In this document: one piece after another, positions 1-8,978 of the stretch
How positions within the stretch are numbered: the first letter of the stretch is position 1
Layout of the letters: every line of letters begins with the position of its first letter
NCBI RefSeq assembly: GCF_012843705.1
Contig: NZ_JABAFQ010000004.1
Span: forward strand, 1 to 64,000
Direction of reading: 5' to 3'
Length of the DNA stretch: 64,000 bases
Origin: Fusobacterium sp. FSA-380-WT-3A
GTDB lineage: Bacteria; Fusobacteriota; Fusobacteriia; Fusobacteriales; Fusobacteriaceae
Notes under the pieces: model-generated
What the model was told of the DNA's origin: nothing
Databases searched by the model: none
Seen by the model: only the letters and a program-made list of their open reading frames with translations
Position numbers and translations under genes: made by a program

Positions 1-32
1 TTGTTGTGGTGACTATATTATACAAAAAAGAG

Positions 33-77
33 AGCTGAGTAAAACATTTTTTTTAAAATGTTACTCAGCTTTTTTTA
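33..77. terminator. Intrinsic terminator, strong hairpin
   Basis: A nine-base-pair arm AGCTGAGTA (33-41) pairs with TACTCAGCT (62-70), and an inner ACATTTT/AAAATGT stem extends it. A T-run follows on the plus strand. The gene it ends lies left of the window, or the hairpin serves both directions. Confidence 0.8.
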
Positions 78-147
78 TTTTGAAGATTATGTTATTTAAT
101 ATTTTTCTAATAAAATCTTTATTTAAAAAAATAAAGCTTATGTTATA

Positions 148-348
148 ATGAAAAAATTAAAAATATTAGAGTTGGGAAAAGAAATTGAAAAATTAAGATT
201 TGAAATGAGAAGACAAGGATATAAACATTATAATCCTATAATGTCTTTATGTACTTTATCACTACCTGTTTCTCCAGCTTTAAAAATAACTGATAAAGGT
301 TTAATAGATGTTAGCAATTCAAAAATAGTAAATTTATTAGTAGATTAA
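148..348 (+). CDS. Possible short ORF or gene fragment, 66 aa, unknown
   Basis: The 66-residue translation looks protein-like: a lysine/glutamate-rich helix with an EIEKLR motif, then a segment containing LPVSPALKITDKG. I do not recognise a family. There is no Shine-Dalgarno before the ATG, and a TATAAT box (144-149) overlaps the start codon, so a transcript from that promoter could not initiate translation here. It may be the remnant of a longer gene whose 5' part is lost. It is followed by a clear terminator. Treat it as a low-confidence gene or a pseudogene fragment. Confidence 0.3.
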   Translation: MKKLKILELGKEIEKLRFEMRRQGYKHYNPIMSLCTLSLPVSPALKITDKGLIDVSNSKIVNLLVD

Positions 349-360
349 TAAATAATAAAA

Positions 361-394
361 AGAGATATTGTATTATTTTACAATCTCTTTTTTT
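361..394 (+). terminator. Intrinsic terminator
   Basis: AGAGAT plus TGTA (361-372, two-base bulge) pairs with TACAATCTCT (379-388), followed by T8. It lies just after the short ORF ending at 348. Confidence 0.75.
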
Positions 395-518
395 TATAAA
401 AAAAATATAAAAAACCATATAAAACAACAAAAAACTATAAAAAATAAACAAAACACTTCAAAAAAACTCATAAATATGTTATAATTATATAAAATAATTT
501 TATTGTTTAGGAGGGTAT

Positions 519-1883
519 ATGGAGAGGCTAGAATTTATTTTAGAAAAAATATCTAATATTATTTGGGGAAATTATTTAATGGTAACTTTAATGGGGGTTG
601 GAGTATTTTTTACTATAATTACAGGTGGAATTCAAATAAAAGGATTTCCTTTGGCAATTAAAGAATTAATACAATCTATTAAAGGAAAAAATCAAGTGAA
701 GGGTGAAGGGACACTTTCATCATTTCAAGCTCTTTGTACAGCTTTAAGTAGTTGTGTTGGTAATGGAAATATAGTTGGAGTAGCCACAGCCATTGCCAGT
801 GGAGGACCAGGAGCAGTATTTTGGATGTGGGTTGCTGGTATTCTAGGAATGGCCACTAAATATGCTGAAATAGTAATAGGAATGATATATAGAGAAAAAA
901 CTGATGAGGGAAATTATGTTGGAGGACCAATGTATTATCTTTCAAAAGGACTTGGTTGGAAAAGAATAGGGGTAATTTTTGCATTTTTAATGCTTATTCA
1001 AATAAGTGGAGGAGCTTTAATTCAATCTAATGCTGTAGCTATTGTATTAAATGATATATTTGGAATAAAACCTATTATAGGTGGAATAATGATGGGAATG
1101 GTAGTTACAATAGTTGTAGTTGGTGGAGTAAAAAGGTTAGGAGCAGTAGCAGAAAAATTAATTCCTATAATGACATCTATTTATTTTTTTGGTGGAATTA
1201 TAATAATTATTTCTAACATAAATCATATCCCTTATGCTATAATGAATATTATATCTAGTGCTTTTAATACAGAATCAGTTGGTGGGGGAGTTTTAGGATA
1301 TACAATAAAAGAAGCTATGAGATATGGAATTGCTAGGGGATTATATTCAAATGAAGCTGGAGAAGGAAGTGCCCCAGTACTTCACTCAGCAGCTATTACA
1401 GATTTTCCAGCAAGACAAGGACTTTATGGAATATTAGAGGTATTTATTGATACTGTAGTAATATGTAGTTTAACAGCTTTTATAGTTTTAACTTCTGGAG
1501 TAACAGAACAAAATATTTCTCCAGCTGTTTATGTAATTACAGCTTTTGGAGGAATTCATTATTTATTTAGATATATTATAGGAATAAGTATGGTACTTTT
1601 TGCTTTTTCTACAGTTTTATCTCAATGGTATTTTGGAAATGTCACTCTTACATACATATTTAACTCAAAAGTCGCTTCATATTTTAAATATATATTTGTA
1701 TGTTTAACTTTAGTTGGTTCTGTTAGTACTTTAAAAATTGTATGGGCATTACAAGATACTGTTTTAGGACTTATGATAATACCAAATCTTGTTGGAATCC
1801 TTCTTTTGAGTGGAAAAGTAAAGAAAGCAACAAAAGAATTTTTAGATTATTTAAAAAAGGAGAAAAAAAATTATGTTGGCTAA
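519..1883 (+). CDS. Sodium:alanine/glycine symporter, AGCS family
   Basis: A 454-residue integral membrane protein with about eleven hydrophobic segments, close to the usual AGCS length. Family-like stretches include SFQALCTALSSCVGNGNIVG near residue 70, the GGPMYYLSKGLG segment near 140, and the GLYSNEAGEGSAP motif near 285, typical of AlsT/DagA-type Na+-coupled alanine or glycine carriers. It should import a small neutral amino acid with sodium at the inner membrane; the exact substrate cannot be read from sequence. The start is well supported by an AGGAGG just upstream, and a TATAAT lies at 479-484. Its last 11 bases overlap the DeoR-type regulator gene, so the two are co-transcribed. The pairing with a DeoR regulator is unusual for a pure amino-acid carrier. 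Confidence 0.9.
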   Translation: MERLEFILEKISNIIWGNYLMVTLMGVGVFFTIITGGIQIKGFPLAIKELIQSIKGKNQVKGEGTLSSFQALCTALSSCVGNGNIVGVATAIASGGPGAVFWMWVAGILGMATKYAEIVIGMIYREKTDEGNYVGGPMYYLSKGLGWKRIGVIFAFLMLIQISGGALIQSNAVAIVLNDIFGIKPIIGGIMMGMVVTIVVVGGVKRLGAVAEKLIPIMTSIYFFGGIIIIISNINHIPYAIMNIISSAFNTESVGGGVLGYTIKEAMRYGIARGLYSNEAGEGSAPVLHSAAITDFPARQGLYGILEVFIDTVVICSLTAFIVLTSGVTEQNISPAVYVITAFGGIHYLFRYIIGISMVLFAFSTVLSQWYFGNVTLTYIFNSKVASYFKYIFVCLTLVGSVSTLKIVWALQDTVLGLMIIPNLVGILLLSGKVKKATKEFLDYLKKEKKNYVG

Positions 1884-2640
1884 TGATAGACAAAATAAAA
1901 TAATTGAAATCTTAGAAAGAGATGGAAGTGTAAAAGTGTCCAATTTAGTTACTCTTTTTGATGTGTCATTGGAAACAGTAAGAAGAGATTTAGATGTTTT
2001 AGAGAAAAAAGGAATAGCTGAAAAAGTTTATGGTGGAGCAATTTTAAAAGATAAAGAAAATAATACAAATTTAAGTTATTCATTTAGAGAAACAAAAAAT
2101 AAAGACCAAAAAAGAGAAATAGCAACTATGGCTATAAAATATATAAATGAAGGGGAAACAATAGCTTTAAATGGAGGAACTACAAATATTGAGATAGCAA
2201 AACTTATAAAAGATAAATATAACGTTCTTACTGTTGTAACTAATTCATTAAAGATAGTAGAGGAGCTTGAGGATTCTAAAGGAATAAACTTAATTCTTGC
2301 TGGTGGAATTTATAATAAATCAGAATTTTCTTTTCTTGGAATTCAGACAGAAAAATTTTTAAATAATTTTACTGTTGATAAATCTTTTATAGCTGTAGGA
2401 GGAGTTTCTTTAAAAAGAGGAATTACTGATTATCTAATTGATGAGGTAGTAGTTCAGAAAAAAATGATTGATATAAGTGAAGAGGTTATAATATTAGCTG
2501 ATTCAAGTAAAATAGAAAATAATTCTCTTATAAAAATTTGTGATATGGAGGACATAAATTTTATAATAACAGATTCAAATCTTGATGAAGAAATAAAAAA
2601 ATTATATTTAAAAAAAGGAATGGATATAAGAAATTCATAA
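1873..2640 (+). CDS. DeoR-family transcriptional regulator
   Basis: A 255-residue protein with an N-terminal winged helix (about residues 5-55) carrying the hallmark SLETVRRDLDVLEKKG recognition region. A C-terminal DeoR sensor domain follows (about 75-235), with the NGGTTNIEIAKLI phosphosugar-binding loop and the later LADSSK element. The family usually represses sugar or sugar-phosphate operons and responds to a phosphorylated intermediate. The gene overlaps the symporter gene by 11 bases and ends in a terminator before the MFS/isomerase operon. It may control that downstream operon, which encodes sugar-type functions, but this is inference from position only. Confidence 0.92.
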   Translation: MLANDRQNKIIEILERDGSVKVSNLVTLFDVSLETVRRDLDVLEKKGIAEKVYGGAILKDKENNTNLSYSFRETKNKDQKREIATMAIKYINEGETIALNGGTTNIEIAKLIKDKYNVLTVVTNSLKIVEELEDSKGINLILAGGIYNKSEFSFLGIQTEKFLNNFTVDKSFIAVGGVSLKRGITDYLIDEVVVQKKMIDISEEVIILADSSKIENNSLIKICDMEDINFIITDSNLDEEIKKLYLKKGMDIRNS

Positions 2641-2670
2641 GTAAATTTATAATATAAAAGATAAAAAAAG

Positions 2671-2713
2671 TAGAACTATTGTAAAGAAAGCAGTAGTTCT
2701 ATTTTATTTTTTT
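2671..2713 (+). terminator. Intrinsic terminator after DeoR gene
   Basis: TAGAACTA (2671-2678) pairs with TAGTTCTA (2694-2701), followed by TTTTATTTTTTT. Confidence 0.75.
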
Positions 2714-2855
2714 GTAGAAAAGCTTTTTTAAAATATTTTTCAGTATTAAAATTTTTAATTAATTTATATTTTCTGTGTTTTTAATCTAAAAAACACTTTT
2801 TGCAAATAAAAAACAAAAAAATAAAACAAAAAACAACAAAATAACAAAAAAAGTA

Positions 2856-2884
2856 TTGATTTTTTTTGAAAAATGTGTTATTAT
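2856..2884 (+). promoter_or_regulatory. Sigma70-type promoter of MFS-isomerase-YitT operon
   Basis: TTGATT (2856-2861) and TATTAT (2879-2884) are separated by 17 bases, about 55 bases ahead of the MFS start. The region 2714-2855 is very A/T-rich with poly-A stretches, like an UP element, and holds no gene. Confidence 0.6.
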
Positions 2885-2941
2885 TCTTTTGAAGATATTA
2901 AAATAAAACAAAAAATTAAAAGTTAGGAAAGGAGAATATGG

Positions 2942-4216
2942 ATGGAAAAAGCAACAGGATTAAAAAAATGGCTAAGATTTATTATTTTGGTAATAGGAGC
3001 AGGAACAGTATTTAAATTATCATCTTTAAAAGATGCTTTTTATGTTCCTATGCAAGAATTTATGGGATTATCACACACTCAGATTGGAGCAGCTCTTTCT
3101 GTTTATGGATTGGTTCAAACAATAGGGAACTTTGCTTCTATTTATATATCTGACAGATTTTCTAAGAGAATAATGATTTCAGTTTCTCTAGTTTGTGTTG
3201 GACTTGTAGGAATTTATATTTCTACTTTCCCTGGATATATGGGAATTTTATTAGCATGGGGATTATTATCATTCTTTGGAGAAGTTGTATATTGGCCAGT
3301 TCTATTAAAAGCAGTTAGACTTTTAGGAGATGAAACAGAGCAAGGAAGACTTTTTGGATTCTTAGAAGCTGGAAGAGGAGTAGTAGATACAATAGTAGCT
3401 TTTTCTGCTTTAGGAATATTTGCTTTACTTGGTAAAGGGTCAGCAGCATTAAGAGGAGGAATTTTATTCTTTGCAGGAGTTGTAATTGCTATTGGAGTTA
3501 TTTCTTATTTCTTTATAGAAGATGATACAATTGAAACTGTTGATAAAGATGGAAATGAGTTAAGTAAAAATAAAGTTGCTTGGAATGGAGTTATGCAAGC
3601 TGTAAAAACTCCAGAAATCTGGGTTGTATCACTAACAATTGCATCTATATATTCAGTTTATTGTGGACTTACATATTTTATACCATTTTTAAAAGATATA
3701 TATGGAATGCCTGTAACTTTAGTTGGAGCTTATGGAATTATTAACCAATATGGATTAAAAATGGTTGGAGGACCTGTAGGTGGAATGCTTGCAGACAAAA
3801 AATTTAAATCAGCTACTAAATTTATGAGAGTAGCTCTTTTAGTATCAATAGTAGCAATGTTTGGATTTATGAATTTACCACATGAGTCAATGAATGTTTA
3901 TGTTGGAATGGCGTGTACTTTAGGATTTGGAGCTATAATTTTCTCAATGAGAGCTGTTTTCTTTGCTCCAGTTGATGAGATAAAAATTCCTAGAAATATA
4001 AGTGGAGCAGCAATGTCAATAGTATGTATCTTTGGTTATTGTCCACAAATGTTTGCTTTCACATTATATGGAAGTATGTTAGACAAACATCCTGGAATGG
4101 CAGGATATAAAATGGTATTTACAACAATGATAGGATTTGCAGTTTTAGGAGTAGTTATAACTACAGTATTATTAAAAATGATAAAAAGAAAACAAAATGA
4201 AGTTGTAGCAGATTAA
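2942..4216 (+). CDS. MFS transporter
   Basis: A 424-residue protein with twelve predicted membrane segments and the MFS layout of two six-helix halves joined by a charged loop (about residues 195-215). The loop after TM2 reads ISDRFSKRIM, matching the MFS D-R-x-x-R/K signature. The fold resembles the sugar-phosphate/organic anion branch, but the substrate is not evident. The start follows AGGAAAGGAG at suitable spacing. The next gene, 19 bases on, encodes a sugar-phosphate-isomerase-like protein, so an imported sugar acid or sugar derivative is a reasonable guess. The gene is the first of a three-gene operon. Confidence 0.85.
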   Translation: MEKATGLKKWLRFIILVIGAGTVFKLSSLKDAFYVPMQEFMGLSHTQIGAALSVYGLVQTIGNFASIYISDRFSKRIMISVSLVCVGLVGIYISTFPGYMGILLAWGLLSFFGEVVYWPVLLKAVRLLGDETEQGRLFGFLEAGRGVVDTIVAFSALGIFALLGKGSAALRGGILFFAGVVIAIGVISYFFIEDDTIETVDKDGNELSKNKVAWNGVMQAVKTPEIWVVSLTIASIYSVYCGLTYFIPFLKDIYGMPVTLVGAYGIINQYGLKMVGGPVGGMLADKKFKSATKFMRVALLVSIVAMFGFMNLPHESMNVYVGMACTLGFGAIIFSMRAVFFAPVDEIKIPRNISGAAMSIVCIFGYCPQMFAFTLYGSMLDKHPGMAGYKMVFTTMIGFAVLGVVITTVLLKMIKRKQNEVVAD

Positions 4217-4234
4217 TTTTATGGGAGGATAAAA

Positions 4235-5275
4235 ATGTTAAAATTAGGGTTAGAAAGTGAAAGCTTACATTTATGGTTTCAAAATAAAAGAATGGATATT
4301 TTTGGATTTATTGAAAAAGCTCATGAATTAGGATTTGATGGTGTACAAATTAATGTGGTTCCAGATTATAATCTTGACCCTGTTTGGGGAGCTTTAGGTG
4401 GAAATTCAGATGAACATTTAAAAAAAGTAAAAGAATTAATAGATAAATATAATCTTTATGTAGAAATTGATACAAGAAATTTAGAGTATGACCATTTAGT
4501 AGAAGTTATAAAAGTTGCTGATAAATTAGGAGCAGAAATAATAAGGTCTTATATTCCTATAAAACCATTAAAAGCTGAAGCATTATCTGGAGAAGATGGA
4601 GCTTATGACTTTGCCAAAGTTCGTTGTGACTTTGACCCAAACTCTTTTGATGAAGGAATAGAAAAAGTAAAAAAATTAATTCCTGTTTTACAAAAATATA
4701 GAATAAAACTTGCTCTTGAAAATCATGAGTATGAAACTTCAGAAGAATTAGTAGATGTAGTAAAAAAATTAAATTCTAAATGGGTTGGACTTCATTATGA
4801 TTTTGGAAATTCTATGATGGTTTGGGAAGAACCTGTAAAAGCAGCAGAAAATATGGCTCCTTATACTTTAACAACACATTTTAAAGACCATATAATAATA
4901 GAAGACCCAAGTGATAAATATGGATATGTAGTTTGTGGAGTTCCAGCTGGAGAAGGGAATATAGATTTAGAAAAAACATTTGCAATTATGATGGAAAAAT
5001 CAGGTTTAACAAGAATAAATGTTGAAATGTGCTATCCTTATTGTGCTCAATTTAAAAGAACACCAGGAACAGGTGGAGTAGAAAAAGTTGGAGAGGGAAC
5101 ATTCAAAGTAGAAAAACCATTATATGATTATAATGTAATGAGACCTCGTCAATATTATTATCCACAAGAAGTATCAAATGAACTTTTAGAAGAATTATTA
5201 GAAAAACAAATGAAAGGTGTAGAAAAAAGTTTTAAATATTTGAAAAAATTAAGAGATAATTATTTTGGAAAATAA
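4235..5275 (+). CDS. Sugar phosphate isomerase/epimerase-like TIM barrel
   Basis: A 346-residue protein of the xylose-isomerase-like TIM-barrel superfamily (AP endonuclease 2 fold). Visible features are GFDGVQINV near the first strand, LALENHEYE with the metal-ligand glutamate near residue 160, VGLHYDFGNS near 185, THFKDH near 215, and a late NVEMCYP glutamate. These acidic and histidine residues match the metal site of the family. It probably isomerises or epimerises a keto-sugar derivative taken up by the adjacent MFS carrier. The substrate is unknown. The Shine-Dalgarno GGGAGG is well placed. Confidence 0.8.
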   Translation: MLKLGLESESLHLWFQNKRMDIFGFIEKAHELGFDGVQINVVPDYNLDPVWGALGGNSDEHLKKVKELIDKYNLYVEIDTRNLEYDHLVEVIKVADKLGAEIIRSYIPIKPLKAEALSGEDGAYDFAKVRCDFDPNSFDEGIEKVKKLIPVLQKYRIKLALENHEYETSEELVDVVKKLNSKWVGLHYDFGNSMMVWEEPVKAAENMAPYTLTTHFKDHIIIEDPSDKYGYVVCGVPAGEGNIDLEKTFAIMMEKSGLTRINVEMCYPYCAQFKRTPGTGGVEKVGEGTFKVEKPLYDYNVMRPRQYYYPQEVSNELLEELLEKQMKGVEKSFKYLKKLRDNYFGK

Positions 5276-5297
5276 AATATTTTGAAAAGAGGGATTT

Positions 5298-6167
5298 ATG
5301 TTGAAGAAAAAATGGATGGATTATATTATAGTCTATATTGGGTGTATAATACAGGCCTTTTCTATAACATGTATATTAAAACCTAATGGCCTTACAGTTG
5401 GAGGAATTACAGGATTATCTTTAACTTTAGGAAAGATATTTAATTTTAATTATACATATATTTATTACAGTATATGTCTTTTAATATTAGTTTGTGCAAA
5501 AATTTTTCTAGGAACAAGAGAGGTAAAAAAAATAGTTCTTCTTTCAACTACCTATCCTTTAATTCTTATTGGAATGAATCAAATAAAATTTAATTTTCTT
5601 TCTGATACTCCAGAAAAATTACTTATATGTATTTACTATGGAATATTTATGGGTATAGGAACAGGATTGGTATTAAAAAAAGGATTTTCTCAAGGAAGTT
5701 CAGATACAGTTGCAAAAATTTTACATAAAAAATTATTTCCTTTTATGGGAATAAGTCAAGTTTTATTAGGTCTAGATATAACAATCCTTCTTATATCAGG
5801 AGTTGTTTTTGGAAAAACAGCAGTGCTTTATGCTATTATAATGCAAATGATATATAGTAAAACAATAAGTACAGTACTATTTGGATTTGGTTCATCGCTT
5901 GTAAAAGTTGTAATTATAAGTGACCAAATAGTAAAAATATCTAATTTTATGAAGAATACAATTCATAGAGGATTTAGTATAGGAACAGTAGTAGGTGGAC
6001 AAAATAAAGTAAAAAGAGAAAAAATAATATCTGTATGTTCTCTAAGAGAAGCTATGCTAATAAAGGAATTTATAACAAAAATAGATGAAAATGCCTTTGT
6101 AAATATAGTACCAACAATAGCAGCTTGGGGAAGAGAAGATGGATTACAAAAATTAAAAGAGAATTAA
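5298..6167 (+). CDS. YitT family membrane protein (DUF161 + DUF2179)
   Basis: A 289-residue protein with about five to six N-terminal membrane segments (residues 8-205), containing the repeated GG(I/L)TGLSL and QGSSDTVAKIL stretches of YitT proteins. A soluble C-terminal DUF2179 domain (about 215-285) carries the GFSIGTVVGGQ-like segment. The family is widespread in Firmicutes and Fusobacteria and has no settled transport substrate. It sits 22 bases after the isomerase gene in the same operon and is the last gene before a bidirectional terminator. Confidence 0.88.
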   Translation: MLKKKWMDYIIVYIGCIIQAFSITCILKPNGLTVGGITGLSLTLGKIFNFNYTYIYYSICLLILVCAKIFLGTREVKKIVLLSTTYPLILIGMNQIKFNFLSDTPEKLLICIYYGIFMGIGTGLVLKKGFSQGSSDTVAKILHKKLFPFMGISQVLLGLDITILLISGVVFGKTAVLYAIIMQMIYSKTISTVLFGFGSSLVKVVIISDQIVKISNFMKNTIHRGFSIGTVVGGQNKVKREKIISVCSLREAMLIKEFITKIDENAFVNIVPTIAAWGREDGLQKLKEN

Positions 6168-6176
6168 TAAAAATAA

Positions 6177-6215
6177 AGAGAAGATATTGTAAATTTTTTA
6201 ATATCTTCTCTTTTA
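6177..6215. terminator. Bidirectional terminator between convergent genes
   Basis: AGAGAAGATATT (6177-6188) pairs with AATATCTTCTCT (6200-6211). A and T runs on the two sides suit both the yitT operon (+) and the CAP gene (-). Confidence 0.8.
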
Positions 6216-6235
6216 TATTATCAAAAAATATATTT

Positions 6236-6700
6236 TTATTTTTGACTTCTCTCTTTTAAAAATAATTGAACCCAATAGGTATTATTATTTTCATCAGTAA
6301 ACTTTCCTATACCTGTGTATGTATATTGAGGATTTAAAAGATTAGCTCTATGACCTTTAGATTCAATCCAACTTTTAGCCACATCTTTTGGTCCATTTGA
6401 ATTTCTAGCTAGATTTTCAGCAATAGCCAAATAAGAAATCTCATATTCTTTAAAAAATTCTCCTAAAGAAGAATATCCACCAGCATAATGGTCAAGTTTC
6501 CCCTCCTTAGCTACTAAAGAAGCTTTTTTTATTGCCATTTCATTTAAAATTTCTTTTTCTTCTAATGGTGAAAGATTATTTTCAACCCTTTCATTATTTA
6601 TAATATCTAAAATCTCTTGTTGATAATTTTCTCCATAAGAAATTATAGAAAAAATTATAAAGGTAAAAATAATAAGTAAATAATTTAATAATTTTTTCAT
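6236..6700 (-). CDS. Secreted CAP-domain (SCP/PR-1-like) protein
   Basis: A 154-residue protein with a Sec signal peptide (about residues 1-23, hydrophobic core then SYGE) followed by a single bacterial CAP domain. Family motifs visible are INNERVENNLSPL, the LDHYAGG histidine, IAENLARN, and the SKGHRANLLNPQYTYTGIG signature near residue 118. Bacterial CAP proteins of this type are exported and of mostly unknown function. The gene is monocistronic between two plus-strand operons, with AGGTTC upstream of the ATG. Confidence 0.85.
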   Translation of the reverse strand: MKKLLNYLLIIFTFIIFSIISYGENYQQEILDIINNERVENNLSPLEEKEILNEMAIKKASLVAKEGKLDHYAGGYSSLGEFFKEYEISYLAIAENLARNSNGPKDVAKSWIESKGHRANLLNPQYTYTGIGKFTDENNNTYWVQLFLKERSQK

Positions 6701-6796
6701 AGAACCTCCAAAAAATAAAATAATTATAATATATTATAAGATTTTTTTTAGAAAATTTCTAGAAATTATAAAAAAATAAAAGTAAAGAAAAAATAC

Positions 6797-6825
6797 TTGA
6801 CAAATTTTAGAAATTTTAATATAAT
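6797..6825 (+). promoter_or_regulatory. Consensus promoter of ylxM-ffh-rpsP
   Basis: A perfect TTGACA (6797-6802) and a perfect TATAAT (6820-6825) lie 17 bases apart. Transcription would start near 6832, leaving a leader of only about ten bases before the ylxM ATG. Confidence 0.85.
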
Positions 6826-6840
6826 ATCTTGGTGATATAA

Positions 6841-7152
6841 ATGGAACTAAAAGAAATGATAGAAATTGGTATTTTACTAGATTATTATAAGGTTCTTTTA
6901 ACAGAAAAACAAAGTAGATATTTAATAGAATATTTTGAAGAAGATTTATCACTTACAGAGATTGCTGAAAATTATGGAATAAGTAGACAAGCTGTCTACG
7001 ATAATATTAAAAGAGGAATAAAAATTTTAAAAAATTATGAAGAAAAATTAAAATTTTATGAAAGAGATAAAGAACTTCAAAAGGATTTATTAGAATTAAA
7101 AAATAATTTTACAATGGAAAAACTTGATGAAATTATAAAAAAATTAAGTTAG
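6841..7152 (+). CDS. ylxM: YlxM family SRP-associated helix-turn-helix protein
   Basis: A 103-residue protein with a sigma-70 region 4-like helix-turn-helix (about residues 15-65): LTEKQSRYLIEYFEEDLSLT followed by IAENYGISRQAVYDNIKRG. This is the classic UPF0122/YlxM protein, which binds the signal recognition particle and is nearly always encoded just before ffh. Here the gap to ffh is nine bases, supporting co-translation. The length matches the family (100-115 residues). Confidence 0.93.
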   Translation: MELKEMIEIGILLDYYKVLLTEKQSRYLIEYFEEDLSLTEIAENYGISRQAVYDNIKRGIKILKNYEEKLKFYERDKELQKDLLELKNNFTMEKLDEIIKKLS

Positions 7153-7161
7153 GGAGCAATT

Positions 7162-8514
7162 ATGTTAGAAAATTTAGGAAATAGATTCCAAAGTATTTTT
7201 AAAAAAGTAAGAGGACAAAGTAAACTTACTGAAAGCAATATAAAAGAAGCTTTAAAAGAAGTTAAAATGTCATTATTAGAAGCTGATGTAAACTATAAAG
7301 TTGTAAAGGATTTTATAAATAAAATACAAGAAAAAGCTATTGGAACTGAAGTTTTAATTGGAGTAAATCCAGGACAACAATTTATAAAAATAGTTAATGA
7401 TGAATTAATAGAACTTCTTGGAGGAACAAATTCAAGATTAACTAAGGGAGTAAAAAATCCTACAGTTATAATGTTAGCAGGACTTCAGGGGGCTGGAAAA
7501 ACTACATTTGCTGCAAAATTAGCTAATAAATTAAAGAAAGATGGAGAAAGACCATACTTAGTAGCTGCTGACGTTTATAGACCAGCTGCTATGAAACAAT
7601 TAGAAGTTTTAGCTAACCAAATAAAAGTTCCAGCTTATATAGATGAAACAAATAGAGATGCAGTAGATATTTGTAGAAGAGCTTGGGCAAATGCAAAAAC
7701 TCAAGATTATACATATATGATAATAGATACAGCAGGAAGATTACATGTTGATGAGACTTTAATGGATGAATTAGCTGATATAAAGAAAACTGTAAGACCT
7801 CAAGAAATATTATTAGTAGTAGATGCTATGATAGGACAAGATGCTGTAAATTTAGCTAAAAACTTTAATGATAAGTTGAGTATAGATGGTGTAATTCTTA
7901 CGAAATTTGATGGAGATACTAGAGGTGGAGCTGCACTTTCAATAAAATCAGTAGTAGGAAAACCAATAAAATTTGTAGGAGTTGGAGAAAAAATTGAAGA
8001 TTTAGAGTTATTCCACCCTGAAAGATTAGCTTCAAGGATTTTAGGAATGGGAGATGTTGTATCATTAGTTGAAAAGGCTCAAGAAAGTATAAATGCTGAT
8101 GATATGAAATCTTTAGAGGAAAAAATAAAAACTCAAAAATTTGATTTAGAAGATTTCTTAAAACAATTACAAGCTATAAAGAGAATGGGGCCACTAGGAA
8201 GTATCTTAAAGATGATACCAGGAATGGGAGAGATTGGTGACTTAGCTCCTGCTGAAAAAGAGATGAAAAAAGTTGAAGCTATTATTCAATCTATGACAAA
8301 GCAAGAGAGAAAAAAACCAGAAATCCTTAAGGCTGAAAGAAAATTAAGAATTGCAAAAGGAAGTGGAACTGATGTATCTGATGTCAATAAACTTCTTAAA
8401 CAATTTGAACAAATGAAGGGAATGATGAAGATGCTTAGCTCTGGAAAGATGCCTAATTTTGGAGCAGGATTCCCAAAAATGCCAATGGGTAGAAATGGAA
8501 AAAGATTTTTTTAG
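7162..8514 (+). CDS. ffh: Signal recognition particle protein Ffh (SRP54)
   Basis: A 450-residue SRP GTPase that binds 4.5S RNA and signal sequences to target membrane proteins. It has the N domain (residues 1-90), then the G domain with P-loop GLQGAGKTT near 107, DTAGR near 190 and TKFDGDTRGGAA near 248. The methionine-rich M domain follows (about 300-440) with RMGPLGSILKMIPGMG and the SGTDVSDVNKLLKQF RNA-binding helix. The length is normal. It sits between ylxM and rpsP, a common order. The tail after the M domain ends in a basic GRNGKRFF. Confidence 0.97.
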   Translation: MLENLGNRFQSIFKKVRGQSKLTESNIKEALKEVKMSLLEADVNYKVVKDFINKIQEKAIGTEVLIGVNPGQQFIKIVNDELIELLGGTNSRLTKGVKNPTVIMLAGLQGAGKTTFAAKLANKLKKDGERPYLVAADVYRPAAMKQLEVLANQIKVPAYIDETNRDAVDICRRAWANAKTQDYTYMIIDTAGRLHVDETLMDELADIKKTVRPQEILLVVDAMIGQDAVNLAKNFNDKLSIDGVILTKFDGDTRGGAALSIKSVVGKPIKFVGVGEKIEDLELFHPERLASRILGMGDVVSLVEKAQESINADDMKSLEEKIKTQKFDLEDFLKQLQAIKRMGPLGSILKMIPGMGEIGDLAPAEKEMKKVEAIIQSMTKQERKKPEILKAERKLRIAKGSGTDVSDVNKLLKQFEQMKGMMKMLSSGKMPNFGAGFPKMPMGRNGKRFF

Positions 8515-8578
8515 TAGTAAACAACAAAGTTAATAAATAAAATAAAAATAAATAGAAATTATAAGGAGAAGTGATTAA

Positions 8579-8839
8579 ATGTTAAAATTAAGATTAACTA
8601 GATTAGGAAGCACAAAAAGACCAGTTTACAGATTAGCTGCAATGGAAAACTTATCAAAAAGAGATGGTAAAGCAGTAGCTTATTTAGGAAACTACTATCC
8701 ATTAGAAGATTCTAAAGTAGAATTAAAAGAAGAAGAAATCTTAAACTTCTTAAAAAATGGAGCTCAACCTACAAGAACTGTAAAATCTTTATTAGTTAAA
8801 GCTGGAGTTTGGGCAAAATTCGAAGAATTAAAAAAATAA
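8579..8839 (+). CDS. rpsP: 30S ribosomal protein S16
   Basis: An 86-residue protein with the S16 N-terminus MLKLRLTRLGSTKRPVYRL and the LGNYYPLED and NGAQPTRTVKSLL segments. It binds 16S rRNA in the 30S subunit. The Shine-Dalgarno AAGGAG precedes the start, and a terminator lies 25 bases after the stop. The usual downstream partners rimM and trmD are not present; tex follows instead. Confidence 0.97.
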   Translation: MLKLRLTRLGSTKRPVYRLAAMENLSKRDGKAVAYLGNYYPLEDSKVELKEEEILNFLKNGAQPTRTVKSLLVKAGVWAKFEELKK

Positions 8840-8864
8840 TTGAGAAGATTATTTAAACAAGAAT

Positions 8865-8891
8865 AAGGCAGCCTTAAGGTTGCCTTTTTTA
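8865..8891 (+). terminator. Intrinsic terminator after rpsP
   Basis: AAGGCAGCC (8865-8873) pairs with GGTTGCCTT (8878-8886), followed by TTTTTATT. Confidence 0.85.
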
Positions 8892-8978
8892 TTAAAGGTA
8901 GTGTGTTCATAAGATGGAAATCTTTATGAAAATATGTTATAATATAAGAGTTTATAAAAGTATATTGTGGAGGAAGAG

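Noticed and set aside
2714-2855. Repeat or CRISPR-like array in the A-rich stretch
   Set aside because: Only irregular poly-A with no repeat-spacer periodicity.
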